The notes: generated by a model from the sequence alone, not told the origin. Counted from the first letter of the stretch, positions 33,884 through 43,425 are shown. The stretch: DNA of 64,000 bases from Chryseobacterium oryctis (GCF_025971925.1 NZ_JAPDHV010000009.1:35126-99125); one strand, 5' to 3'. Translations and numbers: made by a program.

Positions 33884-34453
33884 TTAAAAGAATTTTCCTC
33901 TCTGTCTCATATTTGGATTATGCATATGTTTTTGCATAGAAGGCATCTTTAATTGGTCTTTCATCATCTTAATTTGGTCTGTCATCATTCCTGCGCTATC
34001 CAATCTTTTTGCTTCTTCCAACAATTTTTGACCTTCCTGCTTTCTGCCTTTAGAAATTGCTGCAGCTGCAAGATTTAAAGTTGCCATCGCTCTGTCATGC
34101 TTCATATTCAAACCATATTCTAATGCTTTTTTCATTAATGGTTCTACTTTCGTAGGGTGTTCCTGAGCCTGAGTTAATCCCAATAAATAGTGAAAATATC
34201 CGTATTGAGATTTATGAAGCTGAGTTTTATAATCTGTAATATTATTTAACCATGTTGCTGCTTTTTCCATATTTTGTTTTCTCAATTGCCAGAAAGCCAA
34301 AAGAATATTTTCATTTTTAAAGAAAAGGAAAATAGGAAGTGATGCCAAAAGAAAAACAACAATACCCCATCCCAAGTTTCTTGTGAAAATCATCATATAA
34401 AGACCTCCAATAATAAGAAGTGCTGCAACTACAAGTTTTATATACTTATTCAT
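33884..34453 (-). CDS. Membrane protein with two N-terminal helices and TPR-like domain
   Basis: I do not recognise a characterised function. The 189-residue protein has two membrane helices in the first 50 residues, followed by helical hairpins that look like tetratricopeptide repeats (YFHYLLGLTQAQEHPTKVEPLMKKALEYG and AMATLNLAAAAISKGRKQEGQKLLEEAKR regions). The tail is rich in Met, Lys and Gln. TPR domains usually mediate protein contacts. A TATCTTTG promoter box lies 19 bases upstream, and it ends at the shared terminator with the TRIC gene. Confidence 0.75.
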   Translation of the reverse strand: MNKYIKLVVAALLIIGGLYMMIFTRNLGWGIVVFLLASLPIFLFFKNENILLAFWQLRKQNMEKAATWLNNITDYKTQLHKSQYGYFHYLLGLTQAQEHPTKVEPLMKKALEYGLNMKHDRAMATLNLAAAAISKGRKQEGQKLLEEAKRLDSAGMMTDQIKMMKDQLKMPSMQKHMHNPNMRQRGKFF

Positions 34454-34471
34454 TATTAAATTTTAAAAGTG

Positions 34472-34479
34472 CAAAGATA
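34472..34479 (-). promoter_or_regulatory. -7 promoter box (TATCTTTG) for the TPR-like membrane protein gene
   Basis: Exact TAnnTTTG match on the minus strand, 19 bases before the start codon. Confidence 0.6.
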
Positions 34480-34528
34480 AATAATTTAGAGGTTAGAAGC
34501 TAGAACTTAAAAGCCTGAATTCTTACAA

Positions 34529-35023
34529 CTATTCACTCTTCATTTTTTCAAACGTCTGAAAACAGAAATCGTATTGGTTTTTTTCATCTTTTTCATGACA
34601 AACTTCATTGGTTTTACTCCAAACTTTTCCGTCAATTTTTGGAAAATAAGTATCTGCTTCCAAATCAGCTTTTACTAAAGTTACTTCCAGCTTATCTGCT
34701 ATATCAATTGTCTGTTCATAGATATTTCCACCACCAATAATGAAAATATTTTCATCAATTTTTTTGGCAAATTTCACGGCCTCTTTTATACTTCCCACAA
34801 TGAGAATTCCTTCCTGAAACCAGTCTTTTTTTCTTGAAACAACAATATTGGTACGATTAGGAAGTGGTTTCCCGATACTTTCATATGTTTTTCTTCCCAT
34901 AATAATCGGATGTCCCGAAGTCAAATCTTTAAAATGTTTTAAATCTTTTGGAAGATGCCAAAGCAACTGATTATTAAAACCAATTTCATTTTTCTCTCCC
35001 ATTGCTACCACTATTGTTGTCAT
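34529..35023 (-). CDS. folA: Dihydrofolate reductase
   Basis: FolA reduces dihydrofolate to tetrahydrofolate with NADPH and is the trimethoprim target. The 164 residues show the N-terminal IVVAMGEKNEIGFNNQLLWHLPKDLKHFK with the family's WHLP segment, the cofactor motif PIIMGRKTYESIG and FIIGGGNIYEQ. No thyA is present next to it. It is divergent from lemA; the promoter boxes of the two genes lie only 12 bases apart. Confidence 0.96.
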   Translation of the reverse strand: MTTIVVAMGEKNEIGFNNQLLWHLPKDLKHFKDLTSGHPIIMGRKTYESIGKPLPNRTNIVVSRKKDWFQEGILIVGSIKEAVKFAKKIDENIFIIGGGNIYEQTIDIADKLEVTLVKADLEADTYFPKIDGKVWSKTNEVCHEKDEKNQYDFCFQTFEKMKSE

Positions 35024-35038
35024 TAAAATAATTTTCTA

Positions 35039-35046
35039 CAAAATTA
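35039..35046 (-). promoter_or_regulatory. -7 promoter box (TAATTTTG) for folA
   Basis: Exact TAnnTTTG match on the minus strand, 16 bases before the start codon. It lies 12 bases from the divergent lemA box, so the -33 regions overlap. Confidence 0.6.
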
Positions 35047-35058
35047 GCACATAATTTG

Positions 35059-35066
35059 TATATTTG
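35059..35066 (+). promoter_or_regulatory. -7 promoter box (TATATTTG) for lemA-TPM operon
   Basis: Exact TAnnTTTG match 31 bases before the lemA start codon, back to back with the folA box. Confidence 0.6.
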
Positions 35067-35097
35067 ATTGACACAAAAAATTTAAAAGAAATAAACT

Positions 35098-35706
35098 ATG
35101 AAAAACAAAGGTTGTTTGAGCGCCGGAACAATTGGTATTGCTCTCCTTGTTATTGTTGCTATCTTATTCTTCTGGGGTAAAAATGGCTATAATGGCTTTG
35201 TAACTAAAGAACAAAATGTAAATACAAAGTGGTCTAATGTAGAAACTGTTTATCAAAAAAGAGCTAACCTTATTCCTAATTTGGAAAGAACAGTAAAATC
35301 TTATTCAAAATTTGAGCAGGAAACTCTTACTAAAGTAATTGAAGCGCGTTCTAAAGCTACTTCTATCAACATTGACCCAACAAATATGACAGAACAGGAT
35401 ATCGCAAGATTTCAGGCTGCTCAGGGTGAATTATCTGGAGCGTTAAGTAGATTAATGGCGGTTGTAGAGCAATATCCAAACTTAAAAGCTGACCAACAAT
35501 ATATTAACTTCCAAAGAGAATATATTGCTATTGAAAACAGCATCAGAACAGAAACTGTATATTATAACTCTGCTGTTCAGGAGTATAATACTTCAATCAA
35601 AACTTTCCCAAATAACATTTTGGCGAATTTTACAAACTTTAAAGAAAAACCTTTATTTAAAGCTGAAGCAGGAGCAAACAAAGCACCTGAAGTATTTTCA
35701 GAATAA
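35098..35706 (+). CDS. LemA family protein
   Basis: LemA proteins are membrane-anchored, coiled-coil-rich proteins of unclear role. This one has 202 residues, a single N-terminal membrane helix at about 8-26, and the family pattern NTKWSNVETVYQKRANLIPNL followed by a long helical domain and RQYI-like QYINFQREYIAIEN. Its stop overlaps the start of a TPM-domain gene by one base, and a second TPM gene follows. This LemA-TPM-TPM set is a recurrent cluster in Bacteroidota. Confidence 0.93.
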   Translation: MKNKGCLSAGTIGIALLVIVAILFFWGKNGYNGFVTKEQNVNTKWSNVETVYQKRANLIPNLERTVKSYSKFEQETLTKVIEARSKATSINIDPTNMTEQDIARFQAAQGELSGALSRLMAVVEQYPNLKADQQYINFQREYIAIENSIRTETVYYNSAVQEYNTSIKTFPNNILANFTNFKEKPLFKAEAGANKAPEVFSE

Positions 35707-36137
35707 TGGATAACAGATTCTTAACAAATCAGCAAATAGCTTCCCTTGTGGAAGCTATTCAATCTGCGGAAGACCACTCTACAGGCGAAATTAGAGTACA
35801 TATAGATTCTAATACCGAAAATGACAATGCTGAAACTGCATTTGAAGTTTTCAAAGAGCTTTGTATGAATAAAACCAAAGAAAGGAATGCTGTGCTTTTT
35901 CATGTAAATTTTGAGCAAAAATACCTTACCATTATTGGTGATGTTGGCATTCATGAAAAAGTGCATCAATCTTATTGGGATCACCTGCATGATTATATCA
36001 CATCTGAATTTGCTAAAGGAAACTATCATAAAGCTTTAAAAAGTGCCATTCTGGAAACTGGTCTTGAACTGAAAAAACATTTTCCTGTTACAGGAGAAAA
36101 TCCCAACGAACTTCCTAATGAGATTACGTTCTCTTAA
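35706..36137 (+). CDS. Soluble TPM domain protein
   Basis: This 143-residue protein has a TPM domain (thylakoid/psb32/methanol dehydrogenase-type) but no signal or membrane segment. Conserved family parts are IASLVEAIQSAEDHSTGEIRVHID at the N-terminus and NAVLFHVNFEQKYLTIIGD. It starts on the lemA stop codon and its end overlaps the next TPM gene by 20 bases, so the three proteins are probably made together. Some TPM proteins act as phosphatases or assembly factors; the role here is unknown. Confidence 0.88.
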   Translation: MDNRFLTNQQIASLVEAIQSAEDHSTGEIRVHIDSNTENDNAETAFEVFKELCMNKTKERNAVLFHVNFEQKYLTIIGDVGIHEKVHQSYWDHLHDYITSEFAKGNYHKALKSAILETGLELKKHFPVTGENPNELPNEITFS

Positions 36138-36924
36138 AATCATAGTATCATTTTTATTAGTATGCTTTTACACATTTGTATCGGCACAATATACTATTCC
36201 TAAAAAACCTACAATTCTTTATCCTGTTTATGATGAAGCAGGAATTCTTTCTCAACAAGAAAAAGATGAACTAAATAATAAGCTCATAAAATTTGCAGAT
36301 TCTACCTCAACAGAAATTGAGGTTGTAATAATTCCTTCTACAAAAGGAGAAGACATTAATTTTTTAGCTACAATGTTTGGCGAGAAATGGGAGATTGGGC
36401 AAAAAAATATTGATAACGGTGTTGTATTCTTGATAGCAACAGAAGACCGTAAAATGGCAATACAACAAGGAAGAGCCGTTGAAAAATATTTAACAGCATC
36501 TGTTGCAGGGCAAATTTTAGATTATATTGTCGCTCCACACTTCAAACAGGGAAACTGGTACGAAGGTATTAATCGAGGTACTTCTTCTATCATAGAAGCG
36601 GTACAAGGGAAATTCAAACCTTCAAATCAAAACTATAGTGGAGATGGCAGTGTTTTAAAAATCCTGATTATAGCCTTTATTATTTTCATCATTCTGGCTA
36701 TTCTTTTCGGAAATAAAGGAGGAAAAGGCGGAGGAAATTACGATGACGATGATGACGTAATCATATCAAGAAGAGGTCGAAGAAATTATCCTGGAGGATT
36801 TTTCCCTTTCCCAGGTAGTTTTGGAGGTGGTGGCTTCGGTGGTGGAAGTTCTGGCGGTGGTGGTTTTGGAGGCTTTGGCGGAGGCGGTAGTTTTGGGGGC
36901 GGAGGTGCTTCCGGAGGTTGGTAA
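36118..36924 (+). CDS. Exported TPM domain protein with glycine-rich tail
   Basis: The 268-residue protein has a signal peptide ending near FVSAQ at 20-24, a TPM domain at about 35-170 (YDEAGILSQQEKDELNNKL and GVVFLIATEDRKMAIQQGR), a membrane helix near 180-198 and a tail of Gly, Ser and Phe repeats. The domain faces the periplasm by this layout. It overlaps the soluble TPM gene by 20 bases. Glycine-rich tails of this kind are frequent in YgcG-type TPM proteins. A terminator follows. Confidence 0.9.
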   Translation: MRLRSLKIIVSFLLVCFYTFVSAQYTIPKKPTILYPVYDEAGILSQQEKDELNNKLIKFADSTSTEIEVVIIPSTKGEDINFLATMFGEKWEIGQKNIDNGVVFLIATEDRKMAIQQGRAVEKYLTASVAGQILDYIVAPHFKQGNWYEGINRGTSSIIEAVQGKFKPSNQNYSGDGSVLKILIIAFIIFIILAILFGNKGGKGGGNYDDDDDVIISRRGRRNYPGGFFPFPGSFGGGGFGGGSSGGGGFGGFGGGGSFGGGGASGGW

Positions 36925-36949
36925 CTCAAAATAATTACAACGAAATATA

Positions 36950-36977
36950 ATCGGGCAAATATTTGTCCGATTTTTTT
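36950..36977 (+). terminator. Terminator after the LemA-TPM operon
   Basis: ATCGGGCAAA pairs with TTTGTCCGAT (one G-U pair) around a two-base turn and is followed by seven T residues. Confidence 0.88.
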
Positions 36978-37095
36978 ATTTAAAACATAAAATATTTAGA
37001 TGAATTAAGATTATTTTTAACACTAAATTCAATTTATCATATTAAAAAATTAATAAAATCACACAAAAATTAACTTTTATTCAATAATTTTTCAC

Positions 37096-37103
37096 TATAT
37101 TTA
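37096..37103 (+). promoter_or_regulatory. Probable -7 box (TATATTTA) for the kefF-kefC-like pair
   Basis: Seven of eight bases match TAnnTTTG. It lies 20 bases before the start codon of the first gene. Confidence 0.4.
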
Positions 37104-37123
37104 CTGGAAACAGGTATTGATTT

Positions 37124-37645
37124 ATGAAGAAGACGTTAGTAATTTTTGCACATCCTTATTTAGAGCACTCCAATTCAAATATAGAGCTCATCAATTTCTA
37201 CGTTCGCCATCAACATTTTACACTTCGTGACCTTTACGAAGAGTATCCTGACTTTCATATAGCGGCATTTAGAGAAAGAAAGAGAATAAAAGAGTATGAA
37301 CGTTTTATTTTCCAGTTTCCTTTAATCTGGTTCGGAATGCCTCCTTTATTAAGACTTTGGATTGATGAAGTTTTTGACAGAAATTGGCTAAAAGAAGATG
37401 AATACAATCCTTTGGAAGGAAAAGAAGTACATATTTTGGTAACAACTGGAGGCAAAGAGAGATCGTTTAATAAAGAAGGAACATATAAATACACTGTGGA
37501 AGAGCTGATAAGTGGGCTCATTGTTTCCCTAAATGTTTTTAAAGCTAATATTAAAAATATAAAAATCGTTTACGAAGCCAATAAATTATCTAAAAAAGAA
37601 ATTATTCTTCACAAGAAAGAATTCATGGAACTTCTTAATCAATAA
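37124..37645 (+). CDS. NAD(P)H oxidoreductase, KefF-like ancillary subunit
   Basis: The 173-residue flavodoxin-fold protein belongs to the NAD(P)H:quinone oxidoreductase family that includes KefF and KefG, which bind and activate the Kef potassium efflux proteins. Motifs are LVIFAHPYLEHSNSN at the FMN site and FQFPLIWFGMPPLLRLWIDEVF. It ends five bases before a KefC-like antiporter gene, the arrangement of kefFC in enterobacteria, which supports the functional link. The exact partner relation is inferred from position. Confidence 0.9.
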   Translation: MKKTLVIFAHPYLEHSNSNIELINFYVRHQHFTLRDLYEEYPDFHIAAFRERKRIKEYERFIFQFPLIWFGMPPLLRLWIDEVFDRNWLKEDEYNPLEGKEVHILVTTGGKERSFNKEGTYKYTVEELISGLIVSLNVFKANIKNIKIVYEANKLSKKEIILHKKEFMELLNQ

Positions 37646-37650
37646 ATACT

Positions 37651-39540
37651 ATGGAATCTACTTTAGCAATGAATACCCTTCTTTTTTTAGGCGTAGCTAT
37701 TATTATGGTTCCGTTGGCAAGAAAATTGGGTTTAAGTTCTGTGATAGGATATATTGTTGGTGGTATAATTATAGGACCATATGTATTTAGTTTGACGGGC
37801 AAAAACGTTGATGACATTATGCACGCCAGTGAATTTGGAGTGATTATGCTCCTCTTTCTTGTGGGACTAGAACTTGAGCCCAGAAAATTCTGGGAAATGC
37901 GAAAGAAAATTATAGGACTCGGTTTAACCCAAATGTTGCTCACTATTTTTCTACTTTTTTTAGCTTTCATGTGGGCTGGATGGAAAATTGATAAAGCAAT
38001 TGCTGTAGCCATGTGTTTTGCATTATCATCCACCGCTATTGTTTTACAGACATTACAAGAAAAAAACAATTTTAAAACCATCGCAGGAGAAGCATCCTTC
38101 TCTACCCTATTATTTCAGGATATTGCAGTAATTCCCATCCTTGCAATACTTCCTATTATTGCAAACTACAAAGCGAGACATACAGACAACAACATTCAGG
38201 TTTTAATTCAGACTCTTCCGGAGTGGATGCAGGCCGCAACCGTTATCTTGGGTGTTGTTATTTTAATTTTATTAGGAAAATACGTTTTTGTTCCATTTTT
38301 AAGATATGTTTCAAAATCAGGAATGACAGAGCTTCTTACTGCTTCTTCCCTATTTTTGGTAATTGGCGTTTCAGAACTGATGGTTGCCATCGGCTTGTCA
38401 CCGGCTTTGGGAGCCTTTCTTGCAGGGGTAATGCTCGCCAATAGTGAATTCCGACATGAACTGGAAGCTCAAATTGACCCATTTAAAGGCTTATTATTGG
38501 CTGTATTTTTTGTGAGCGTTGGTTCAACGATGAATTTTAATATTATCCAAAAAGATCCGTTATTTATTTTCAGTACTGTGTTAGCTGTACTCACTATAAA
38601 ATTCTTTGTATTGTACGCCATTGGAAAGTTTTTTAGAATAGATACTTCTCAAAGTTTGTTTTATGCATTTGCTCTTTCGCAGGTAGGAGAATTTTCTTTT
38701 GTTTTGATTAATTACGCATCCAGCCTTTATCTTCTCAGCCCAGAACTGAATGCCCAAATGATGGCTGTAACAGCAATTACAATGTGTGTAACACCTTTTC
38801 TTTTAATAATTAACGACAAACTTATCACTCCAAAATTCATTAAAGAAATACCTGAAGAAGAAAATGATTTCAATATTTTAGACAGTAATGTATCTCAAAA
38901 AAAGATTATTATTGTTGGTTTCGGACATTTTGGAAGTACAGTCGGGCGTTTGCTTAAAGCTAATAAAATATCGGCAACCGTTTTAGACCGAGATTCTGAC
39001 CGTGTAAAATTATTAAGAAGCTACGGATTTAAGGTTTACTATGGTGATGCCACAAGAATTCCCATTTTGAGAGCTGCAGGAATTGAAGATGCAGAAATAT
39101 TAGTTCTATGCCTTGATGATACGGATGATAATAAATTTATCGCAGATTTGGTGAGTGAGCATTATCCGAAAGTGAAAATCTTTGTCAGAGCTAAAAATAG
39201 AATTGATGCTTATAATTATTTAAATAACGGAATTAATAATATTTATCGTGAAACTTTAGGAACTGCCGTAGACATGGCCGTAGATGTTCTTCATGAAACA
39301 GGCATGAGAAAATATGCAGCAAGACGACTAGGGCAAAGATTTATGGCAATTGATAAGGCCTCAATTAAAAGGTTGGCCAGAGCAAAAGAAAATGACGATG
39401 AAATTCGCTTATTCACAACAAAAGAAATCCTCCAACGAGAGGAGGAATTATTAGCCTATGATAATCTTAATTTTGACAATCGAGAATGGGTAGATTCTGC
39501 ACCATCCGAAGAAGAGGACGACGAAACCACCAACAATTAA
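37651..39540 (+). CDS. KefB/KefC-like CPA2 cation:proton antiporter
   Basis: The 629-residue protein has a CPA2 membrane domain of about 12 helices in residues 1-395, then a TrkA-N nucleotide-binding domain (IIIVGFGHFGSTVGRLL from about 423) and a charged acidic tail. This is the domain order of Kef glutathione-gated potassium efflux systems, which protect against electrophiles. The upstream gene encodes the KefF-like partner. Its stop is one base from the stop of the convergent GIN-domain gene, and no terminator is visible there. Confidence 0.93.
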   Translation: MESTLAMNTLLFLGVAIIMVPLARKLGLSSVIGYIVGGIIIGPYVFSLTGKNVDDIMHASEFGVIMLLFLVGLELEPRKFWEMRKKIIGLGLTQMLLTIFLLFLAFMWAGWKIDKAIAVAMCFALSSTAIVLQTLQEKNNFKTIAGEASFSTLLFQDIAVIPILAILPIIANYKARHTDNNIQVLIQTLPEWMQAATVILGVVILILLGKYVFVPFLRYVSKSGMTELLTASSLFLVIGVSELMVAIGLSPALGAFLAGVMLANSEFRHELEAQIDPFKGLLLAVFFVSVGSTMNFNIIQKDPLFIFSTVLAVLTIKFFVLYAIGKFFRIDTSQSLFYAFALSQVGEFSFVLINYASSLYLLSPELNAQMMAVTAITMCVTPFLLIINDKLITPKFIKEIPEEENDFNILDSNVSQKKIIIVGFGHFGSTVGRLLKANKISATVLDRDSDRVKLLRSYGFKVYYGDATRIPILRAAGIEDAEILVLCLDDTDDNKFIADLVSEHYPKVKIFVRAKNRIDAYNYLNNGINNIYRETLGTAVDMAVDVLHETGMRKYAARRLGQRFMAIDKASIKRLARAKENDDEIRLFTTKEILQREEELLAYDNLNFDNREWVDSAPSEEEDDETTNN

Positions 39541-39541
39541 A

Positions 39542-40360
39542 TTATTGAATACTTACGCTCCCTCCACTGCTTTCTTCTTTTACTACATTTTTAAGTTCGC
39601 CTTTTTTATAAATATTTATACTTCCTCCAGAAGATGCTTCAGCATTTACTGTTGCAGTTGCAGAAATTTCTACACTTGCACCACTTGAGGCATCTGCTGT
39701 TACATTATCCGCAACTAAATTCTGAGCAGAAATACTTCCCGCTGAAGAAGAACTTACATTAACATTTTTAGCCTTGCCTGAAATATCCACGCTTGCAGCA
39801 GAAGAAGCTTCAAGACCCAAATCAACAGCCCATATTTTCCCTTCAAAGCTGCCACTACTTCCTACAGAAACATCAAAATCATTTGCCTCTAAATCACCGG
39901 AAATATTTCCAGCACTTGAAACATCAATCTCTGTTTTATCTTGAGTAAACTTATCTTTCACTGTAATTCTGGCTGCAGAATTAGCTTTCAATTTTGTAAA
40001 ATCTTTCGCATAAATTCTAGCCGTTACTCTGTTATTATTAGTTACTCGAATTCCCGGTTTGTAGTGAATATGAAGCTCTTTTCCGTCAATATCAACCAAA
40101 ATCTCATTAATAATACTTTCAGGAGCAGAAATAACCACCTTTTCCGTTTCAGATTTTATAACTTCAGCTTCGATAGCCTGAGAAACTTCAATTTCATCAA
40201 AATTACCACTGATTTCTTTTTGCCTTAAAGGCCCATTATCTTTAATTACAACCTTTTCTACCCAATTTTTATTCTTATTATCTTTATTTTTTTCATGTTT
40301 TTCATTACAAGAAGACAATAAAAGAAAGGCTGAAAATATAAAAAGAGTGGTCGATTTCAT
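39542..40360 (-). CDS. GIN domain (DUF2807) lipoprotein
   Basis: The 272-residue lipoprotein (cysteine 18 in LLLSSC) has a charged linker rich in Lys and Asn, then a GIN/DUF2807 domain, an adhesin-like right-handed beta-helix. The C-terminal two thirds repeat a short unit of the form SSAGNISG, SSGSFEG, SSAASVDISG, SSGASVEISA and SSGGSVSI. The function of GIN proteins is not settled; they are common cell-envelope proteins in this phylum. It converges with the Kef antiporter gene. Confidence 0.9.
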   Translation of the reverse strand: MKSTTLFIFSAFLLLSSCNEKHEKNKDNKNKNWVEKVVIKDNGPLRQKEISGNFDEIEVSQAIEAEVIKSETEKVVISAPESIINEILVDIDGKELHIHYKPGIRVTNNNRVTARIYAKDFTKLKANSAARITVKDKFTQDKTEIDVSSAGNISGDLEANDFDVSVGSSGSFEGKIWAVDLGLEASSAASVDISGKAKNVNVSSSSAGSISAQNLVADNVTADASSGASVEISATATVNAEASSGGSINIYKKGELKNVVKEESSGGSVSIQ

Positions 40361-40390
40361 TTTTAATAATTTTATGAATTAAGTTTTAGT

Positions 40391-40398
40391 TATCTTTA
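40391..40398 (+). promoter_or_regulatory. Probable -7 box (TATCTTTA) for the M3 peptidase gene
   Basis: Seven of eight bases match TAnnTTTG, 22 bases before the start codon. Confidence 0.4.
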
Positions 40399-40420
40399 TA
40401 CTTTTAATAACAACTAATTT

Positions 40421-42559
40421 ATGAAAAATATTACATCGGTATTATTAATTTCTGCATTAGCATTCAATTATTCTTGTACAACAATGAAAAGCACCGATAC
40501 TCAACAGGAAATTTCTATTCCTAATTCATTAGCATCAAACCCTTTTATGAAAAAAAGTAAACTTCAATATGAAGCTCCAGAGTTTGATAAAATAAAAGAC
40601 GAACATTTTAAACCCGCATTTGATTTTGGGTTAAAGCAACATGACGCTGAGATTGTAAAAATTGCCAACAATTCTGAAACTCCTACTTTTGAAAACACTA
40701 TTGTTGCATTAGAAAAAAGTGGTGAAATTTTAAAAAGAGCCGTTATTGTATTTTCAAATCTTACAAGTGCAAATACAAATCCTACATTACAAGCATTAGA
40801 TGAAGAATATGCTCCTATTTTTGCGGCACATTCTGATAAAATGTATTTGAATGAAAATCTTTACAAAAGAATTAAAGCTATCTCTGAAGACGGATTAGAT
40901 TCTGAAAGCAAAAGATTATTACAATACTACAAACAAAATTTTGAGATTGCAGGAGCTAATCTTTCTCTGGCTGATAAAGAAAAGCTTAAACAGATCAATC
41001 AAGAATTAGCTTCGCTTTCTACACAATATTCAAATAAATTATTGGAAGCAAGAAAGCAAGGAGGAGTTTTCTTTACTGATTCAAAAGAATTAGACGGCCT
41101 TTCAGCTGACGAAATTGCTGCTGCTGCAAGCGATGCTAAAAATGCAGGAAAGCCTGGTCAATATTTATTAGCTTTACAAAACACAACGCAACAACCTCTT
41201 CTTCAGAATCTTAAAAACAGGTCAACTAGAGAAAAACTATTTAAAGCATCTTGGCAAAGAGCTGAAAAAGGAGACGGAAACGACACTCGAGAAACTATTG
41301 AGAAATTAGCCAAGTTGAGACTTAAAAAAGCTCAGATTTTGGGCAAAAAAAGCTTTGCAGAATGGAAATTGCAGGATCAGATGGCTAAAACTCCTGAAGC
41401 AGCAATAAAATTAATGAATCAAATTGCAACACCTGCAGTAGAAACAGCAAGACGTGAAGCAAAAGATATTCAGGATTTGATAGACCAACAAAAAGGAGGC
41501 TTCAAAGTTGAACCTTGGGACTGGAATTTCTACGCTGAACAAGTAAGAAAAGCAAAATTTGATTTAGATGAAAATCAAATAAAACCATACTTTGAAATCA
41601 CTACGGTTTTAGAAAAAGGGGTTTTCTTTGCTGCTGAAAAATTTTACGGATTAACATTCAAAAAAAGAACAGATCTTCCCGTTTATCATCCGGATGTAGT
41701 TACTTATGAAGTTTTCGATCATGACGGAAAATCTATTGCCATCTATTATTTGGATTTCTACACTAGAGACTCTAAAAATGGTGGAGCCTGGATGAGTAAT
41801 TTTGTTGAGCAATCTTATTTGTTAGGAACAAAACCTGTGATTGTAAACTGTTATAATTACCAAAAACCGGCTCCAGGAAAGCCTTCTTTGATTAGCTATG
41901 ATGATGTTTCAACGATTTTCCATGAGTTTGGACACTCTATTCACGGAATGTTTGCAAGTCAGAAATACCCATCTCTTTCAGGAACAAATGTACCGAGAGA
42001 TTTTGTAGAGTTTCCTTCTCAAATTAATGAACATTGGGCTTTAGATCCTGTTGTATTGAAAAATTACGCTCTTCATTACGAAACAAAACAACCAATTCCA
42101 CAAGCTCTAGTCGATAAAATCAAAAAAGCAGCGACTTTTAATCAAGGTTATATGACAACAGAACTGGTTTCCGCTGCTGCTCTTGATATGGATTGGCATA
42201 CTGTAACAAATGAAAGTCAGCTAATTCCTGTTTTAGATTTTGAAAAACAATCCTTAGCCAATCACGGATTTACTTTAGCTACTGTACCTCCAAGATATCA
42301 CACTCCTTATTTTGCGCATATTTGGGGAGGTGGTTATTCTGCAGGATATTATGCTTATTTATGGTCTGAAACATTGGATAACGATGCTTGGGAATGGATT
42401 AAAAATAATGGTGGATTAACAAGAGAAAATGGAGATCGTTTCAGAAAATACATTTTATCTGTAGGAAATTCTGTTGACTTGAATCAGGCATTCAGAGATT
42501 TTACAGGACATGACCCAGACATCAAACCTTTATTGAGAAACAGAGGTTTTATTAAATAA
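40421..42559 (+). CDS. M3 family peptidyl-dipeptidase (Dcp-like), lipoprotein
   Basis: This 712-residue zinc peptidase resembles the peptidyl-dipeptidase Dcp and oligopeptidases, which trim short peptides. The zinc motif HEFGHSIHGMF lies in the C-terminal third, with the downstream glutamate in the NEHW region, and YHTPYFAHIWGGGYSAGYYAYLW carries the substrate-binding Tyr and His residues of the family. An N-terminal lipoprotein signal (NYSC, cysteine near 19) suggests it acts outside the cytoplasm. Two small exported-protein genes follow closely. Confidence 0.93.
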   Translation: MKNITSVLLISALAFNYSCTTMKSTDTQQEISIPNSLASNPFMKKSKLQYEAPEFDKIKDEHFKPAFDFGLKQHDAEIVKIANNSETPTFENTIVALEKSGEILKRAVIVFSNLTSANTNPTLQALDEEYAPIFAAHSDKMYLNENLYKRIKAISEDGLDSESKRLLQYYKQNFEIAGANLSLADKEKLKQINQELASLSTQYSNKLLEARKQGGVFFTDSKELDGLSADEIAAAASDAKNAGKPGQYLLALQNTTQQPLLQNLKNRSTREKLFKASWQRAEKGDGNDTRETIEKLAKLRLKKAQILGKKSFAEWKLQDQMAKTPEAAIKLMNQIATPAVETARREAKDIQDLIDQQKGGFKVEPWDWNFYAEQVRKAKFDLDENQIKPYFEITTVLEKGVFFAAEKFYGLTFKKRTDLPVYHPDVVTYEVFDHDGKSIAIYYLDFYTRDSKNGGAWMSNFVEQSYLLGTKPVIVNCYNYQKPAPGKPSLISYDDVSTIFHEFGHSIHGMFASQKYPSLSGTNVPRDFVEFPSQINEHWALDPVVLKNYALHYETKQPIPQALVDKIKKAATFNQGYMTTELVSAAALDMDWHTVTNESQLIPVLDFEKQSLANHGFTLATVPPRYHTPYFAHIWGGGYSAGYYAYLWSETLDNDAWEWIKNNGGLTRENGDRFRKYILSVGNSVDLNQAFRDFTGHDPDIKPLLRNRGFIK

Positions 42560-42571
42560 CAAATATCTTTT

Positions 42572-43423
42572 ATGGTATTAAATACAGGAATACAAGCACT
42601 CACTTCTTTATCACTAATAATTCTGACTTGTTTTTTAACGAAAAATAAAAGATTCGAAAACAAGTCAGAATCTTTTTATCATGTAAAATCAGATACGATT
42701 TTTTATGACTTTGCTTCGATTGAAATGGAGAAATGGATGCTAGAGGAACGAAAACATTTGGATTCAACATGCAAAGCGGAAACCAAAAGAGCGGAGACTG
42801 ATATTAAAAAAAATAAACTTGTTTACTTTCATTATTTCGGTATGATAGACTCTTACAGAAGTAATGTAGAGATAAATAATCTTTTAAAAAAACACAATAT
42901 CAAAGTAGATTCTGCATTGCATTATTGTACCGTTCCTATTGAATTACAGAATTGCTATGCAAGAGTAATGAGAAAAGAAATCGACAGAAAATTCGGCAAT
43001 AGATTTATTGATTCTTTAAGACATATTGCAGAATTACAATATGTCAACAAAAACCTTAATAAAATCTATAGTTTCGAAGAATGCGATACGATTTCAAGAT
43101 ATCCTGAAGATAAAACCTATTCAGATTTTTTCAAAAGCTATGAAAAAAACTTCTGGAGTAGTGTAAAATACCCAGATGATTATGAATACAGAAAAGATAA
43201 AGACTATTATTCTTATCTTTCAGCGGACTTTATATTGCATAAAAACGGAAATGTTTCTGATATTAAAATTAGGCTAACATTCCAAAATAAAAAGAATTAT
43301 AAATATGCATCTTATTTTATAAACGAATTGAAAAAATTCATTAAAAATACGAAATGGGTTCCTGCAAAAACTATGGGAATAATTGTAAACAGTGAAGTTC
43401 CTTTAACCTTACATTTTAAATGA
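42572..43423 (+). CDS. Hypothetical protein with TonB C-terminal-like end
   Basis: I do not recognise a named family. The 283 residues start with a hydrophobic segment near 8-21 that could be a signal or anchor. The middle is charged and helical, and the last 80 residues (ADFILHKNGNVSDIKI, ending in NSEVPLTLHFK) resemble the fold of TonB C-terminal domains, which bind outer-membrane receptors. The gene starts 12 bases after the M3 peptidase gene and overlaps the next open frame slightly, so it is probably part of that operon. Confidence 0.65.
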   Translation: MVLNTGIQALTSLSLIILTCFLTKNKRFENKSESFYHVKSDTIFYDFASIEMEKWMLEERKHLDSTCKAETKRAETDIKKNKLVYFHYFGMIDSYRSNVEINNLLKKHNIKVDSALHYCTVPIELQNCYARVMRKEIDRKFGNRFIDSLRHIAELQYVNKNLNKIYSFEECDTISRYPEDKTYSDFFKSYEKNFWSSVKYPDDYEYRKDKDYYSYLSADFILHKNGNVSDIKIRLTFQNKKNYKYASYFINELKKFIKNTKWVPAKTMGIIVNSEVPLTLHFK

Positions 43424-43425
43424 TT

